This document shows, one piece after another, positions 1-9,736 of a stretch of DNA of 64,000 nt; the stretch's first letter is position 1; each line of letters begins with the position of its first letter. Origin of the DNA: Nakamurella alba (GTDB lineage: Bacteria; Actinomycetota; Actinomycetes; Mycobacteriales; Nakamurellaceae). A model generated the notes under the pieces. The model did no database searches. It was given only the letters and a program-made list of their open reading frames with translations, and was not told the origin of the DNA. The DNA lies in contig NZ_WLYK01000008.1 of the NCBI RefSeq assembly GCF_009707545.1, forward strand, positions 434,001 to 498,000, in the 5' to 3' direction. Made by a program: the position numbers and the translations under genes.

Positions 1-1
1 T

Positions 2-1132
2 CTCTCACATCACATGTCGGCCAATCCCGAACTCGCCTTCGAGGAGCACGGCACCGCTGCCGCCATCCTCGCGGTGCTCCGGGAACACGGTGGGTTCACC
101 GTCGAGGAGTCGGTCGGCGGCCTGGCCACCGCCTTCACGGCGACGGTCGGGTCCGGCGGGCTCGTGGTCGGGCTCTGTGCCGAGCTGGACGCGCTGCCCG
201 GCATCGGTCACGGCTGCGGACACAACGTGATCGCGGCGAGCGCGGTCGGCGCGGCACTTGCGCTGGCCCCCGTGGCCGACCAGTTGGACCTGACCGTCCG
301 GCTGCTCGGCACCCCGGCAGAGGAACGCGGAGCGGGCAAGGCGATCCTGTTGCGCCACGGCGTCTTCGACGGGCTGCACGCCGCCCTGATGGTGCATCCG
401 ACGCTGAAGGACATGGCCACGCCGCACATCCGGGCGCTCGGCCACTGGGCGGTATCCTTCCACGGCCGGACCGGGCACGCGTCCAGACCGTTCGACGCGC
501 TCAACGCCGCGGATGCCGTGACCGTCGCCCAGGTCGCGATCGGACTGCTCCGGCAACAGATGCGGGACTCCGATCGGGTGCACACGGTGATCAAGCACGC
601 CGGTGATTCGGTCAACGTGATTCCGGGAGAGGCGATCGTCGAGGTCATGGTGCGCTCGGACGATCTCAGCCAGGTCGAGGAACTCTGGAGCAGGGTCCGT
701 GCATGCTTCGAGGCGGGCGCGTTGGCAGCCGGTGTCACGATGGAGATCAGCGAGCCGCTGATGTGGCTCAACGGTTTCCGCCACGACTCCGACCTGGCAC
801 ACCTGTTCCGTCAGAACGCAGAGGCCCTGGGTCGCACCTTCCCCGACTACCCGGACCGGTCCCTCGGATCCACCGACATGTCCGAGGTCTCCGTGCACAT
901 GCCGGCCATCCACCCCGTGCTCTCGTTGGCCGGAGCTCCGGAGGACGGCAACCACACCGCCGCGTTCGCCCGGCTCGCCGCCGGTCCCGAGGGCGACAGG
1001 GCCGTGCGTGACGGAGGTCTCGCGCTGGCCCTGACCATCGCCGATGCCGCACTCGACAGAGAACTGCGGCATCGCCTCACCCGACCCGGGCCGTTCCGCT
1101 GGTCCAGCCCTGCAGGAGGAACCCAGAGATGA
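2..1132 (+). CDS. M20-family amidohydrolase/metallopeptidase, 5' end cut by window edge
   Basis: Zinc-dependent amidohydrolase of the M20 family (AbgB / acyl-amino-acid hydrolase type), which cleaves an amide bond of a small N-acyl or peptide-like substrate in the cytoplasm. The reading frame is open from base 2. The family motif around ANPELAFEEH normally lies 15-30 residues inside the protein, so the first ATG in the window (14) is probably not the start and the N-terminus is missing. Metal-ligand motifs AELDALPG and GHGCGH are present, followed by the small dimerisation domain and a C-terminal GAPEDGNHT motif. Its stop overlaps the next start (ATGA), so it is cotranscribed with the dehydrogenase behind it. 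The exact substrate is unknown. Confidence 0.85.
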   Translation, partial: LSHHMSANPELAFEEHGTAAAILAVLREHGGFTVEESVGGLATAFTATVGSGGLVVGLCAELDALPGIGHGCGHNVIAASAVGAALALAPVADQLDLTVRLLGTPAEERGAGKAILLRHGVFDGLHAALMVHPTLKDMATPHIRALGHWAVSFHGRTGHASRPFDALNAADAVTVAQVAIGLLRQQMRDSDRVHTVIKHAGDSVNVIPGEAIVEVMVRSDDLSQVEELWSRVRACFEAGALAAGVTMEISEPLMWLNGFRHDSDLAHLFRQNAEALGRTFPDYPDRSLGSTDMSEVSVHMPAIHPVLSLAGAPEDGNHTAAFARLAAGPEGDRAVRDGGLALALTIADAALDRELRHRLTRPGPFRWSSPAGGTQR

Positions 1133-2163
1133 GAGCCGCGCAGATCACGGCATTCGGCGGTCCCGAGGTGTTCTCGGTGACCGATGTCCCCACCCCGGAG
1201 GTGGCACCCGGAGAGGTCCTCGTGCGGCTCCGGGCAGCGGGACTCAACCGGGCCGACATCGTGATCCGGGAGGGCCGATTCCCGGAAGCGCCGCCGCCGC
1301 CGATGACCCTCGGCGTGGAGGGAGCCGGTGAGGTAGTCGAGATCGGCGACGGTGTCGATGGTTTCCTGCCTGGTGACCGTGTGGTCATCAACCCCATGAA
1401 GTTCTGCGGGCACTGCGAACGATGCCTGCGCGGACAGGACAGCGAATGTCTGTCGCTGCAGGTGGTCGGGGAGCACTTCGACGGCACCTATGCCGAATTC
1501 ATCTCGCTGCCTGCGCGGCTGCTGATCCCGGCGCCGGAGCGGCTGGGTTTCGAGCAACTGGCCGTCGGGGTGGTGCCGTACATGACGGCCTGGCACATGC
1601 TGAAGACCAGGGGGCAGGTCGCCGCCGGTGAGACGGTGCTGGTCGTGGGGGCCGGCAGTGGTGTCGCCGGTGCGGCGATCCAGGTGGCGAAAGCCCTGGG
1701 CGCCACCGTGATCGCCACCACCAGCAGCGCACGCAAGGAGGAGCAGGCACGAGCACTGGGTGCCGACGAGGTGGTCAACTACCGCACCAGGCCGGACTTC
1801 GACGTGGCGGTGAAGGAGCTCACCGGCGGGCGTGGTGCGGATCTCGTGCACGACTCGGTCGGCGCGGCAACGCTGCAGAAGTCGATCGATGCAGCGGCCC
1901 ACGGTGGCCGGCTGGTCGGGATGGGATCGCACACCGGCCGCTCGGTCGAGCTGGATCTCTGGAGCATCTACCGGCGCGAGATCACCGTGCTGGGTTGCCA
2001 CACGTCCAACCGGGCCGAGATCGCGGAGTTCCTGCCCCTGCTCGCCGACGGTTCGATCACGCCCGTGATCGATTCCGTCTACCCGTTGGAGTCCGCAGTC
2101 GAGGCGCAGGCGCGCCTCGATGCCCCCGAACGGTTCGGGAAGGTGGTGCTGTCGATCGGCTGA
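1129..2163 (+). CDS. Zinc-binding MDR-family alcohol dehydrogenase / quinone oxidoreductase
   Basis: Medium-chain dehydrogenase/reductase of 344 residues using NAD(P)H, cytoplasmic. The N-terminal GroES-like domain carries the four-cysteine structural zinc site at C93, C96, C99 and C107 (FCGHCERC and SEC). A Rossmann fold starts at about residue 172 with GAGSGVAG. The start ATG overlaps the stop of the M20 gene by 4 bases, so the two are translationally coupled. An IclR regulator follows in the same direction. The substrate cannot be read from the sequence; quinone reductase or alcohol dehydrogenase activity are both possible. Confidence 0.85.
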   Translation: MRAAQITAFGGPEVFSVTDVPTPEVAPGEVLVRLRAAGLNRADIVIREGRFPEAPPPPMTLGVEGAGEVVEIGDGVDGFLPGDRVVINPMKFCGHCERCLRGQDSECLSLQVVGEHFDGTYAEFISLPARLLIPAPERLGFEQLAVGVVPYMTAWHMLKTRGQVAAGETVLVVGAGSGVAGAAIQVAKALGATVIATTSSARKEEQARALGADEVVNYRTRPDFDVAVKELTGGRGADLVHDSVGAATLQKSIDAAAHGGRLVGMGSHTGRSVELDLWSIYRREITVLGCHTSNRAEIAEFLPLLADGSITPVIDSVYPLESAVEAQARLDAPERFGKVVLSIG

Positions 2164-2168
2164 CGACT

Positions 2169-2207
2169 GTTCCGTACGGGCTGCTACCCTGTCCCGCAGG
2201 GCGGAAC
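2169..2207 (+). promoter_or_regulatory. Split IclR-type half-sites upstream of the IclR gene
   Basis: GTTCCG at 2169-2174 and its complement CGGAAC at 2202-2207 lie 33 bp apart centre to centre, close to three helical turns. The same half-sites form a tight palindrome upstream of the alpha/beta hydrolase gene (3162-3180). This suggests the IclR protein also binds its own promoter region. A TACCCT -10-like hexamer at 2185-2190 lies between them. Confidence 0.4.
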
Positions 2208-2249
2208 GATCTGTCCAGGATTGATCCTGCAGCGAGGGAGGGCTGGACG

Positions 2250-3023
2250 ATGGCGCAGGTCGAGGGCAGCAAGGGCATCAGCAGTGTGCTCAGCACGCTC
2301 CGGGTGCTCGAGGTGGTCGCGCAGCGTCAGCCGATCGGCGTCTCGGAGCTCGCCCGGGCCACCGGGATGCCGAAGAGCAGCATCCATCGCTGCCTGACCA
2401 CCTTGCGTGAAGCCGGTTGGTTGCGCATCGTCGACCCGGCACGGGTGCTCTGGGGGGTGACGAGCAAGCCTCTGGACATCGGGCTGGCCGGTTCGAGCGA
2501 GCAGAGCCTGCGCGAGGTTGCGCGAGGTCATGTCGAAGCCCTGCGCGACGAGACCAACGAGACAGTTCACCTGGTGATCCGGGACGGTGACTCCCTCACC
2601 ATCATCCTGCGCGAGGATTCCAACCAGGCGGTGCGCACCTTCGTCGAGATCGGGACCCGGGCCCCGCTGCACGCCACGTCATGCGGTCTTGCGGTGCTCG
2701 CTGCACTCGACGACGACGAGGTGACGGGTCTGCTCGACCGAGGCCTGGCGCACTACACCGACACGACACCGACCACCGTGCAACAGGTCCGGGACCAGGT
2801 CGACCTCACCCGGGGTCGGGGGTACTCGGTCAACGACGAGTCCTGGTGGCGACCGGAAGTCAGTGCCATCGGAGCCGCTATCACCAACTCGGCCGGGCGC
2901 CCGGTTGCGGCGCTGGCCATTTCCATCCCGTCGAGCCGCTTCGATCGCGACCGGATCGATGACCTCGGGTCGCGTGCGGTGCGCACTGCGAAGGCGATCT
3001 CCGGCGCGCTCGGCGCGCACTGA
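2250..3023 (+). CDS. IclR-family transcriptional regulator
   Basis: DNA-binding regulator of 257 residues. The N-terminal winged helix covers about residues 10-70 (VSELARATGMPKSSIHRCL), and the IclR effector-binding domain fills the rest. I chose ATG 2250 because GAGGGAGG lies 7 nt before it and because IclR proteins start about 15 residues before the helix; the frame is open further upstream but that part overlaps the preceding gene. It sits inside a hydrolase cluster and shares half-sites with the operator at 3162-3180, so local control is likely. The effector is unknown. Confidence 0.9.
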   Translation: MAQVEGSKGISSVLSTLRVLEVVAQRQPIGVSELARATGMPKSSIHRCLTTLREAGWLRIVDPARVLWGVTSKPLDIGLAGSSEQSLREVARGHVEALRDETNETVHLVIRDGDSLTIILREDSNQAVRTFVEIGTRAPLHATSCGLAVLAALDDDEVTGLLDRGLAHYTDTTPTTVQQVRDQVDLTRGRGYSVNDESWWRPEVSAIGAAITNSAGRPVAALAISIPSSRFDRDRIDDLGSRAVRTAKAISGALGAH

Positions 3024-3112
3024 TCCCCGAGTCGCACCGGCGAGCCTGGCGAAACCTGTTTCCCCGAGGTTGATATCGCTTCCCGATGAGCATCGGTCGG
3101 ACCGCGGATCCG

Positions 3113-3142
3113 TTGACAAGTCGCGACTGCGAACCCTAGTGT
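3113..3142 (+). promoter_or_regulatory. Putative sigma-A type promoter of the hydrolase-amidase pair
   Basis: TTGACA at 3113-3118 is a perfect -35 hexamer. TAGTGT at 3137-3142 fits the actinobacterial TANNNT -10, with an 18-bp spacer. It lies upstream of the hydrolase and amidase genes, with the operator palindrome starting about 20 bp downstream. Confidence 0.55.
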
Positions 3143-3161
3143 TCATTTATACAGGACAAGT

Positions 3162-3180
3162 CGTTCCGCCTCTCGGAACG
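3162..3180 (+). promoter_or_regulatory. Perfect inverted-repeat operator, probable IclR site
   Basis: CGTTCCG, 5 bp, CGGAACG: a perfect 7-5-7 palindrome between the promoter at 3113-3142 and the ribosome site of the alpha/beta hydrolase. Size and shape fit a dimeric repressor, and the IclR gene ends 140 bp upstream. Confidence 0.6.
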
Positions 3181-3202
3181 CCCGGTTGGAGAAGGATCCC
3201 TG

Positions 3203-4021
3203 ATGGCCGCTCTCGAGATCTCCCGGTCCGTGCGCGAGGTGCACTGCCCCGACGGCACCACGATCAGCTATTCCGTCGGGGGCGGTCCCGGTGGACCCAC
3301 GCTGGTGGCGGTCCATGGGATGTGCTGTCGCAAGGAGCACTTCGACGCCCTGATCGAGTACCTACCGACCGACTACCGTGTGGTGGCAGTTGATCTCGCA
3401 GAACACGGCGCCTCCAGATCGGACCGTTCCGACTTCAGCATCACGTCGTTCGCCCGTGACGTGCTCGCGGTGGTGGAGGCGGAGCAGGTCGACCGTTGCA
3501 TCGTCGTCGGACACTCGATGGGTGGAGCCGTCGGCATCGAACTGGCGGTGATCGCACCTGAGAAGATCGATGCGGTGGTCGGTCTCGACTCGGTGCACTA
3601 TGCCGGACTGTACCCGGCGCAGACCGCGGAAGCCGTGGCGGCAGTGGTCGACCCGATGGCGGCGGACTGGATCGGCGGTACCCGCGGCCTCATCACCTGG
3701 GGGACCGTCCCGGGCTCGGATCCGGAGGTGTCCGAGGACATGTTCCGGCAGATGTCGGGCATGCGGCAGCCAGCCGGACTGCGGGCACTCCGCGGGCTGC
3801 TCGAATGGGACCTGGGCGCAGCGCTGTCCGCCACCGACCGTCCCTTGGTGGTGTTCGCCGCCCGGGACCTGTACGACGTGGAGGCCAACCGGGTGCTGGA
3901 GGACCGGGTCACCTTCCACAGCGTCGATCTCGGCGGGCACTTCTTCCTCGTCGACCATGCGCAGGAGACCGCGCAGTTGCTCGTCGACGCGGTGGGCCGG
4001 CTGGCAGGTGGCCGGGCGTGA
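3203..4021 (+). CDS. Alpha/beta hydrolase
   Basis: Cytoplasmic serine hydrolase of 272 residues with the alpha/beta fold. The nucleophile elbow GHSMGGA places the catalytic serine near residue 105; the oxyanion region is VAVHGMC, and the C-terminal catalytic histidine lies in GGHFFLVDH. GGAGAAGGA precedes the ATG at normal spacing. The stop overlaps the GTG of the amidase gene (GTGA), so the two are one transcript, behind their own promoter and palindrome. Ester, lactone or enol-lactone hydrolysis are all possible. Confidence 0.85.
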   Translation: MAALEISRSVREVHCPDGTTISYSVGGGPGGPTLVAVHGMCCRKEHFDALIEYLPTDYRVVAVDLAEHGASRSDRSDFSITSFARDVLAVVEAEQVDRCIVVGHSMGGAVGIELAVIAPEKIDAVVGLDSVHYAGLYPAQTAEAVAAVVDPMAADWIGGTRGLITWGTVPGSDPEVSEDMFRQMSGMRQPAGLRALRGLLEWDLGAALSATDRPLVVFAARDLYDVEANRVLEDRVTFHSVDLGGHFFLVDHAQETAQLLVDAVGRLAGGRA

Positions 4022-5472
4022 CACGCACCCACACCGGTGACCCCGCGGACGGGAGCGCTCCGGCGAACGACGGCCGCCGGGGTTCCTATGACCCGCGGAC
4101 CTTCCAGGGGCTCCGGTTCCACACCGCGATCGGCGCCTTCAGGGACGGCAGCGACTCACCGCGTGAGTACCTGGAGCGATGCCTCGCCGTCATCGCCGAC
4201 CGGGAGCCGGAGGTACGTGCCTGGGTCCTGGTCGATGAGACAGGCGCCAGGAAGCAGGCCGATGCGAGTGGCAGGCGGTGGCGGGACGGCAGTCCATTGT
4301 CCCCGGTCGACGGCCTGCCGATCGGTATCAAGGATCTGCTGGAAACCCGGGACATGCCCACCCAGATGGGGTGCGCCGCCTTCGAGGGCAACTTCCCGCG
4401 CCGTGACAATGCAGCCGTGTGGGCCCTTCGTCAGGCCGGGGCCGTCATCGTCGGCAAGACGGTCACCACCGAACTCGGCGGTCCCGAACCGAGCATCACC
4501 ACCAACCCGTTCCATCGGGAGCACACCCCGGGCGGTTCGTCGTCCGGCTCCGGCGCGGCGGTCGCGGCCGCCATGGTTCCCGCCACCATCGCCACCCAGA
4601 CCGGTGGTTCCCTGATGAGACCGGCGAGCTTCAACGGGAATTGGGGACTCAAGCCCTCGCAGGGCGCGATCAACCGCGGCGAGCGGCAGACCGCGAGCAT
4701 GACCACGCACGGCGTCCTCGCCGCATGCCCGGAGGACATGTGGCAGATCGCCATCGAGATCGCGTCGCGCTGCGGCGGGGATCCCGGATGGCCCGCGCTG
4801 TACGGGCCACCGGTCCCGCCGACTCCGCACCGGCCCGCCACCCTGGCCGTCATGGAGACCGACGGCTGGGCACGGCTCGCTCCGGTCGCCCGGGCGGCCT
4901 TCGAGGAGTTGCTGGCGCAGTTGGACGCACAGAGCGTGCGGATCCTGCGCAGGGGCGACGATCCGGTGCTCGACCGGTTCGAGGCCTCGCTGGCCGGGAC
5001 CAGCGAACTCGGTAGCAACATCCTTGCCTGGGAGCACTACTGGGCCTTCCGCGATGTGCTCGGCGACCGTCCGGACCGGGTGAGCGCCCGCGGGAGGAGG
5101 TTCTTCATCGAGGCGGCCGAGCAGCTCACGGCGGCCGGCTACGAGGCGGCGCTGCGGGAGCGCGCAACGATCAGGACACTGCACGCCCAGCTGAGCACCC
5201 GGGCGGATGCCATCATCGCGCCGACCTCCACCGGTCCCGCCCCGGAGTGGCACGGCGATGTCCCCGGACAGCAGCCGGCGAAATGGCCGACCGGTGATCC
5301 CGCCTTCAACTTCCCCAGTTCGCTCCTCGGTGCGCCGGCGGTCAACGTCCCGCTGATCGGCATCGACGGACTGCCGTTCGGCGTGCAACTGCTCGGTCAG
5401 CCGGGCACCGACGCCCGGATGGTGGCCGGTGCGCGTTGGATGAGCGAGGCACTCACCCCGATCGTCCACTGA
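4018..5472 (+). CDS. Amidase-signature family amidase
   Basis: Amidase of 484 residues that hydrolyses a carboxamide to acid and ammonia. The Ser-cisSer-Lys triad is visible: Lys105 in GIKDLL, the glycine/serine-rich signature GGSSSGSGAAV around 172-182, and the nucleophile near Ser197 in TQTGGSLMRP. GTG 4018 is chosen because it overlaps the stop of the hydrolase gene by 4 bases; the frame is open further upstream only as a shadow of that gene. Together with the M20 amidohydrolase and the alpha/beta hydrolase it suggests degradation of an amide or N-acyl compound. Convergent with the zinc peptidase gene 42 bp away; no clear hairpin is seen between them. Confidence 0.9.
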   Translation: MTRTHTGDPADGSAPANDGRRGSYDPRTFQGLRFHTAIGAFRDGSDSPREYLERCLAVIADREPEVRAWVLVDETGARKQADASGRRWRDGSPLSPVDGLPIGIKDLLETRDMPTQMGCAAFEGNFPRRDNAAVWALRQAGAVIVGKTVTTELGGPEPSITTNPFHREHTPGGSSSGSGAAVAAAMVPATIATQTGGSLMRPASFNGNWGLKPSQGAINRGERQTASMTTHGVLAACPEDMWQIAIEIASRCGGDPGWPALYGPPVPPTPHRPATLAVMETDGWARLAPVARAAFEELLAQLDAQSVRILRRGDDPVLDRFEASLAGTSELGSNILAWEHYWAFRDVLGDRPDRVSARGRRFFIEAAEQLTAAGYEAALRERATIRTLHAQLSTRADAIIAPTSTGPAPEWHGDVPGQQPAKWPTGDPAFNFPSSLLGAPAVNVPLIGIDGLPFGVQLLGQPGTDARMVAGARWMSEALTPIVH

Positions 5473-5514
5473 CGATCGGATTGTCCTGTGAGCGGACGGA
5501 ACCGCGAGAAGGCC

Positions 5515-6963
5515 TCAGGCGGCGTAGAAGTCGTAGCACTCCGTAGCGCCCTGGACGACGCCGATGTAGAGGGCCTGCACCTGGTCGATGACGAAGGTGG
5601 AGGTCTTGCCGGCGGTGTCCGAGGCGGCGAGCGGGGACTCCATCACCTGGTAGACGGCCTTGTTGAGGTCGGTCGGATTGAGCGCCAGGTTCTGCGGGCC
5701 GCGCGGTTCCTTCATCCAGGAGGCCCAGGCCCCGGAGTAGCAGAGCGCGCGCAGGCCCGCCTGGTTGCCGAGCGGGTTCTGCCCGCCGGGGTTCTGGGCG
5801 GCCAGCGCGTACCGGCTGGCCAGCAGCACGACGGCGGAGAAGTCGCCGTTGGTGGAGGCGAAACCGGCGTTGGGTGTACCGATCCGCTGCAACTCGGCCA
5901 GGTTGTAGGACACCGTGTTCGTGGACCCGCAGTACGACACCGGGAAGGTGCCGGGGGTGCCGTTGCAGTCCGGGCCGGTGGTGCCCTCGAAGGTGGTCAG
6001 CGTCGGTGCCTGGTAGGTGGCACCGAGGATCTCCTCGAAGTACAGGTTCAGCGTCTCGGCGACGGCGTCGATGAAGTCCTCGGTGATGTCGACGTTGCCG
6101 AAGTCCTTGGGGATCACGGTGAACCCGGCCTCGGTGATGCGCTGGTCCACCTCGGCCTGGTCGATCTCGTCGCAGCGCTTCACGCCGTTCGCGTACCCCA
6201 GCGAGAAGGCCAGCGAGCGGTCGAACCCGCTGCCGTGCGCCTGTTCCGCGGACGCCGTCATGCCGACCGGGTCGCCGGTCCACATCATCGCGGTGAGCAC
6301 CTCACGCATACCCACGCCCTGGTTGAGGTCGTAGTAGGTGGAGTTGCCGTCGGCGACCCAGCGCCAGTACGCGCCGGCGTAGCAGTCGGCCTGCTGCTCC
6401 AGCATGATCACGGTCTCGCCGTCGAAGGTGGTGCCCAGCAGGTACTGCACCAGGTGGCCCATCTCGTGCGCCAGGATCGTCGGCGCGGCGAGATCGCCGA
6501 CCTCCTCGGCCATCCGGGGCAGCAGCACCCCGCGGTCCCACATGATCGAGTTGCAGGACGGGTCGTAGGCGGCGTTCGCCTCACCGTAGAGGTCGCGGCC
6601 GCAGGCGCTGGCCGACGAGTCCTCGGAGTCGTAGGAGAACAGCTCATCCGGGCCCTTGAACGTGGTGCCGGGGAAGTTCTCCGGCAGCACCTGGGTGTAG
6701 AACGCCTCCAGGTCGGCGAGGGTGTTCTTCGCCTGGACGTCCCACTCGGTGTTGGCGTCGCCGGTGACCTTCAGGTCCGCCGGTGCCACCCCGGCCTTCG
6801 CGCCGTTCGGGCCCTCCGCGGACGGACCGGGATCGACGGTCGCCGCACCGATCTTCATCGCCGTGCCGGAGACGGCCGACGTGCACCCGGTGACCAGCAC
6901 GGCCAGCGCGATCATCAGCGCGGGCAGACCGCGCCTGCGTGCCCGACCTGTCGTGCTGCCCAC
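5515..6963 (-). CDS. Secreted neutral zinc metallopeptidase lipoprotein (YpfJ/Zn_peptidase type)
   Basis: Predicted lipoprotein of 482 residues. The signal peptide has an RARRR n-region, a hydrophobic core and the lipobox VTGC at about residue 26. The gluzincin-type motif HEMGH lies near residues 164-168, with a further acidic ligand region about 30 residues later (MLEQQADCYAG), as in the YpfJ-like neutral zinc peptidases. Start GTG 6963 is chosen because GGAGG lies 10 nt before it and it gives a proper signal peptide; the longer frame to 7260 reads through the terminator of the next gene. Several conserved cysteines in the C-terminal half suggest disulfides outside the cell. Natural substrate unknown. 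Confidence 0.85.
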   Translation of the reverse strand: MGSTTGRARRRGLPALMIALAVLVTGCTSAVSGTAMKIGAATVDPGPSAEGPNGAKAGVAPADLKVTGDANTEWDVQAKNTLADLEAFYTQVLPENFPGTTFKGPDELFSYDSEDSSASACGRDLYGEANAAYDPSCNSIMWDRGVLLPRMAEEVGDLAAPTILAHEMGHLVQYLLGTTFDGETVIMLEQQADCYAGAYWRWVADGNSTYYDLNQGVGMREVLTAMMWTGDPVGMTASAEQAHGSGFDRSLAFSLGYANGVKRCDEIDQAEVDQRITEAGFTVIPKDFGNVDITEDFIDAVAETLNLYFEEILGATYQAPTLTTFEGTTGPDCNGTPGTFPVSYCGSTNTVSYNLAELQRIGTPNAGFASTNGDFSAVVLLASRYALAAQNPGGQNPLGNQAGLRALCYSGAWASWMKEPRGPQNLALNPTDLNKAVYQVMESPLAASDTAGKTSTFVIDQVQALYIGVVQGATECYDFYAA

Positions 6964-7096
6964 GTGCTGTCCACCTCCGGCTCGACGACCCACGATCCGC
7001 AGGCCCTCGCCTGAAACTACCGGCGACGACGCCGGACCGGACCGGAAATCGGACACCCGCGGCCCGGAACCCACCCGCGGACACCCCGGACAGCCG

Positions 7097-7130
7097 TGAG
7101 GGCGGCCCCGGCGCACCGGGACCGCCCTCA
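7097..7130 (-). terminator. Hairpin terminator of the ABC ATPase gene
   Basis: A 15-bp stem (TGAGGGCGG... pairing with ...CCGCCCTCA) with one mismatch and a 4-nt CGCA loop lies 11 bp past the stop of the minus-strand ABC ATPase gene. No U-tract, as is usual in actinobacteria. Confidence 0.75.
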
Positions 7131-7141
7131 TCGGAGCAGCG

Positions 7142-8272
<1,131 letters not shown>

Positions 8273-8485
8273 GGGGTGTCCTTCCACCTCGTCCCGGCCG
8301 GGGTGCGGTCGGGCAGTTCCTGGGCCGTGTCCCGCCGCGCGACGGGCTGCGGGCGGGGCGGCGGCCACCGGTCTCCCGGCGGTCGACGCCACGGGTCCGG
8401 ACTGGCCCACCGTCGGGTCGGAGCGGGCGAGTGCGCCCGCGTGATCGACCGTAGCCGCTCCGGGCGGTGTTGCCAAGGGAAAGTT

Positions 8486-8499
8486 GGTAAGCGTTTTCC
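8486..8499. promoter_or_regulatory. LacI-family operator
   Basis: GGTAAGCGTTTTCC matches the general LacI/GalR operator (AAnCGnTT core) and is a palindrome around the central CG at 8492-8493 with 10 of 14 positions paired. It lies between the ATPase gene and the divergent LacI gene, so the LacI protein probably controls the ATPase and perhaps itself. Confidence 0.7.
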
Positions 8500-8602
8500 C
8501 GATCGCTTCCCGGGGTACTCCGGTTGCCGTTGTTGATCACCCGCCCGTGCGGCATCGCAGCCGGTCGGGCCGGGGTGCGTGCCGAACGCCGTTGCCGCCG
8601 AC

Positions 8603-8608
8603 TACCTT
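8603..8608 (+). promoter_or_regulatory. -10 box of a leaderless LacI transcript
   Basis: TACCTT followed by exactly 6 nt and then ATG 8615. This places the transcription start at or next to the A of the start codon. There is no ribosome site, so the mRNA is probably leaderless. Confidence 0.6.
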
Positions 8609-8614
8609 TCCTGC

Positions 8615-9694
8615 ATGGAACGTTCGTCCCGTTCGCGACCGCCGGCCACCCTGGCCTCGCTGGCTGCCGAGGTCGGCGTGTCGCGGACGACGGTGTCGAA
8701 CGCCTACAACCGGCCGGACCAGCTCTCGCCGGCGTTGCGGGCCCGGGTGATGGAGGCGGCCGCCCGGCTCGGCTACCCCGGGCCGGACCCGGTCGCGCGC
8801 TCGCTGCGCACCCGCAAGGCCGGCGCCATCGGGCTGCTGCTCACCGAGCAGCTCTCCTACGCCTTCCGCGACCCGGCCGCGGTCGCCTTCCTGGAAGGCC
8901 TGACCCTGGAGTGCGACAGCGCCAAGGTCGGGCTGTTGCTGGTGCCGGCCCGGCCGGACTCCGACGACGTGACCGCGGTGGCCGGGGCGTCGGTCGACGG
9001 CTTCGTCGCCTACTCGATGCCGGACGACGACCCGCACCTGCGCGCGGTGCTGGCCCGCCCGGTGCCCGCGGTCATCTGCGACCAGCCGGCCGTGCCCGGC
9101 ACCGATCTGGTCGGGATCGACGACCACGCCGCGGCCCGCGGTCTGGCCGACCACCTGGTCGAGCTCGGGCACCGACGGATCGGCGTGGTCTGCATGCGGC
9201 TCGGGCGGGCCCGCCGGGACGGCGCCGTCGACCTGGTCCGGCAGCAGGCCGCGCACTACCACGTGCAGCGCAACCGGCTGGCCGGGCTGCGCGAGGGATT
9301 CACCGCCGCCGGGGTGGCCTGGGACCGGGTACCGGTCGTCGAGCAGTTCGACCACTCGGTGGAGAGCGGCGCCCGCGGCGCGGCAGCGGTGCTCGCGATG
9401 GACCCGGGCATCACCGCGCTGATCGCCACCTCCGACGTGCTGGCGATGGGTGCGATCGACGAGCTGCACCGCCGCCGGCAGCGGGTGCCGGAGGACGTCT
9501 CGGTGTCCGGGTTCGACGGGATCCGGGCGGCCCGGGAGATGCAGCTGACCACCGTGGTGCAGCCGGTCGAGGACAAGGGCCGCTATGCCGGACGGCTGCT
9601 GCTGGACCCGGCGCGGTCCACCCGCGGCCGGAAGGTGGTGCTGCCCACCACGTTCCTGGCCGGACAGACCACCGCACCGCCGCGGGTGCGGTGA
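8615..9694 (+). CDS. LacI-family transcriptional regulator
   Basis: Repressor of 359 residues. The N-terminal helix-turn-helix is at about 10-32 (LASLAAEVGVSRTTVSNAYN), the hinge helix follows (ARSLRT), and the rest is a periplasmic-binding-protein-like sugar domain. No Shine-Dalgarno; ATG 8615 is fixed by the leaderless -10 box and by the usual 10-residue lead before the helix. It is divergent from the sugar ABC ATPase, with a LacI operator between them. Likely ligand: a sugar or sugar phosphate. Convergent with otsAB, 42 bp apart. Confidence 0.9.
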   Translation: MERSSRSRPPATLASLAAEVGVSRTTVSNAYNRPDQLSPALRARVMEAAARLGYPGPDPVARSLRTRKAGAIGLLLTEQLSYAFRDPAAVAFLEGLTLECDSAKVGLLLVPARPDSDDVTAVAGASVDGFVAYSMPDDDPHLRAVLARPVPAVICDQPAVPGTDLVGIDDHAAARGLADHLVELGHRRIGVVCMRLGRARRDGAVDLVRQQAAHYHVQRNRLAGLREGFTAAGVAWDRVPVVEQFDHSVESGARGAAAVLAMDPGITALIATSDVLAMGAIDELHRRRQRVPEDVSVSGFDGIRAAREMQLTTVVQPVEDKGRYAGRLLLDPARSTRGRKVVLPTTFLAGQTTAPPRVR

Positions 9695-9736
9695 GCCGTT
9701 CTCAGCCCGCGGCGCTCGTGAAGGAGCGAGAACTCC

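Larger units (their letters stand above)
8273..8614. other. Divergent control region between the ABC ATPase and LacI genes
   Basis: This 342-bp gap holds the LacI-type operator (8486-8499) and the leaderless promoter of the LacI gene (8603-8608). I found no convincing gene: the frames that cross it are extensions of the neighbours. Confidence 0.7.

Noticed and set aside
9695..9736. Terminator between LacI and otsAB
   Set aside because: Only short imperfect pairings (GTTCTC/GAGAAC, GCTC/GAGC) are present; not strong enough to call.
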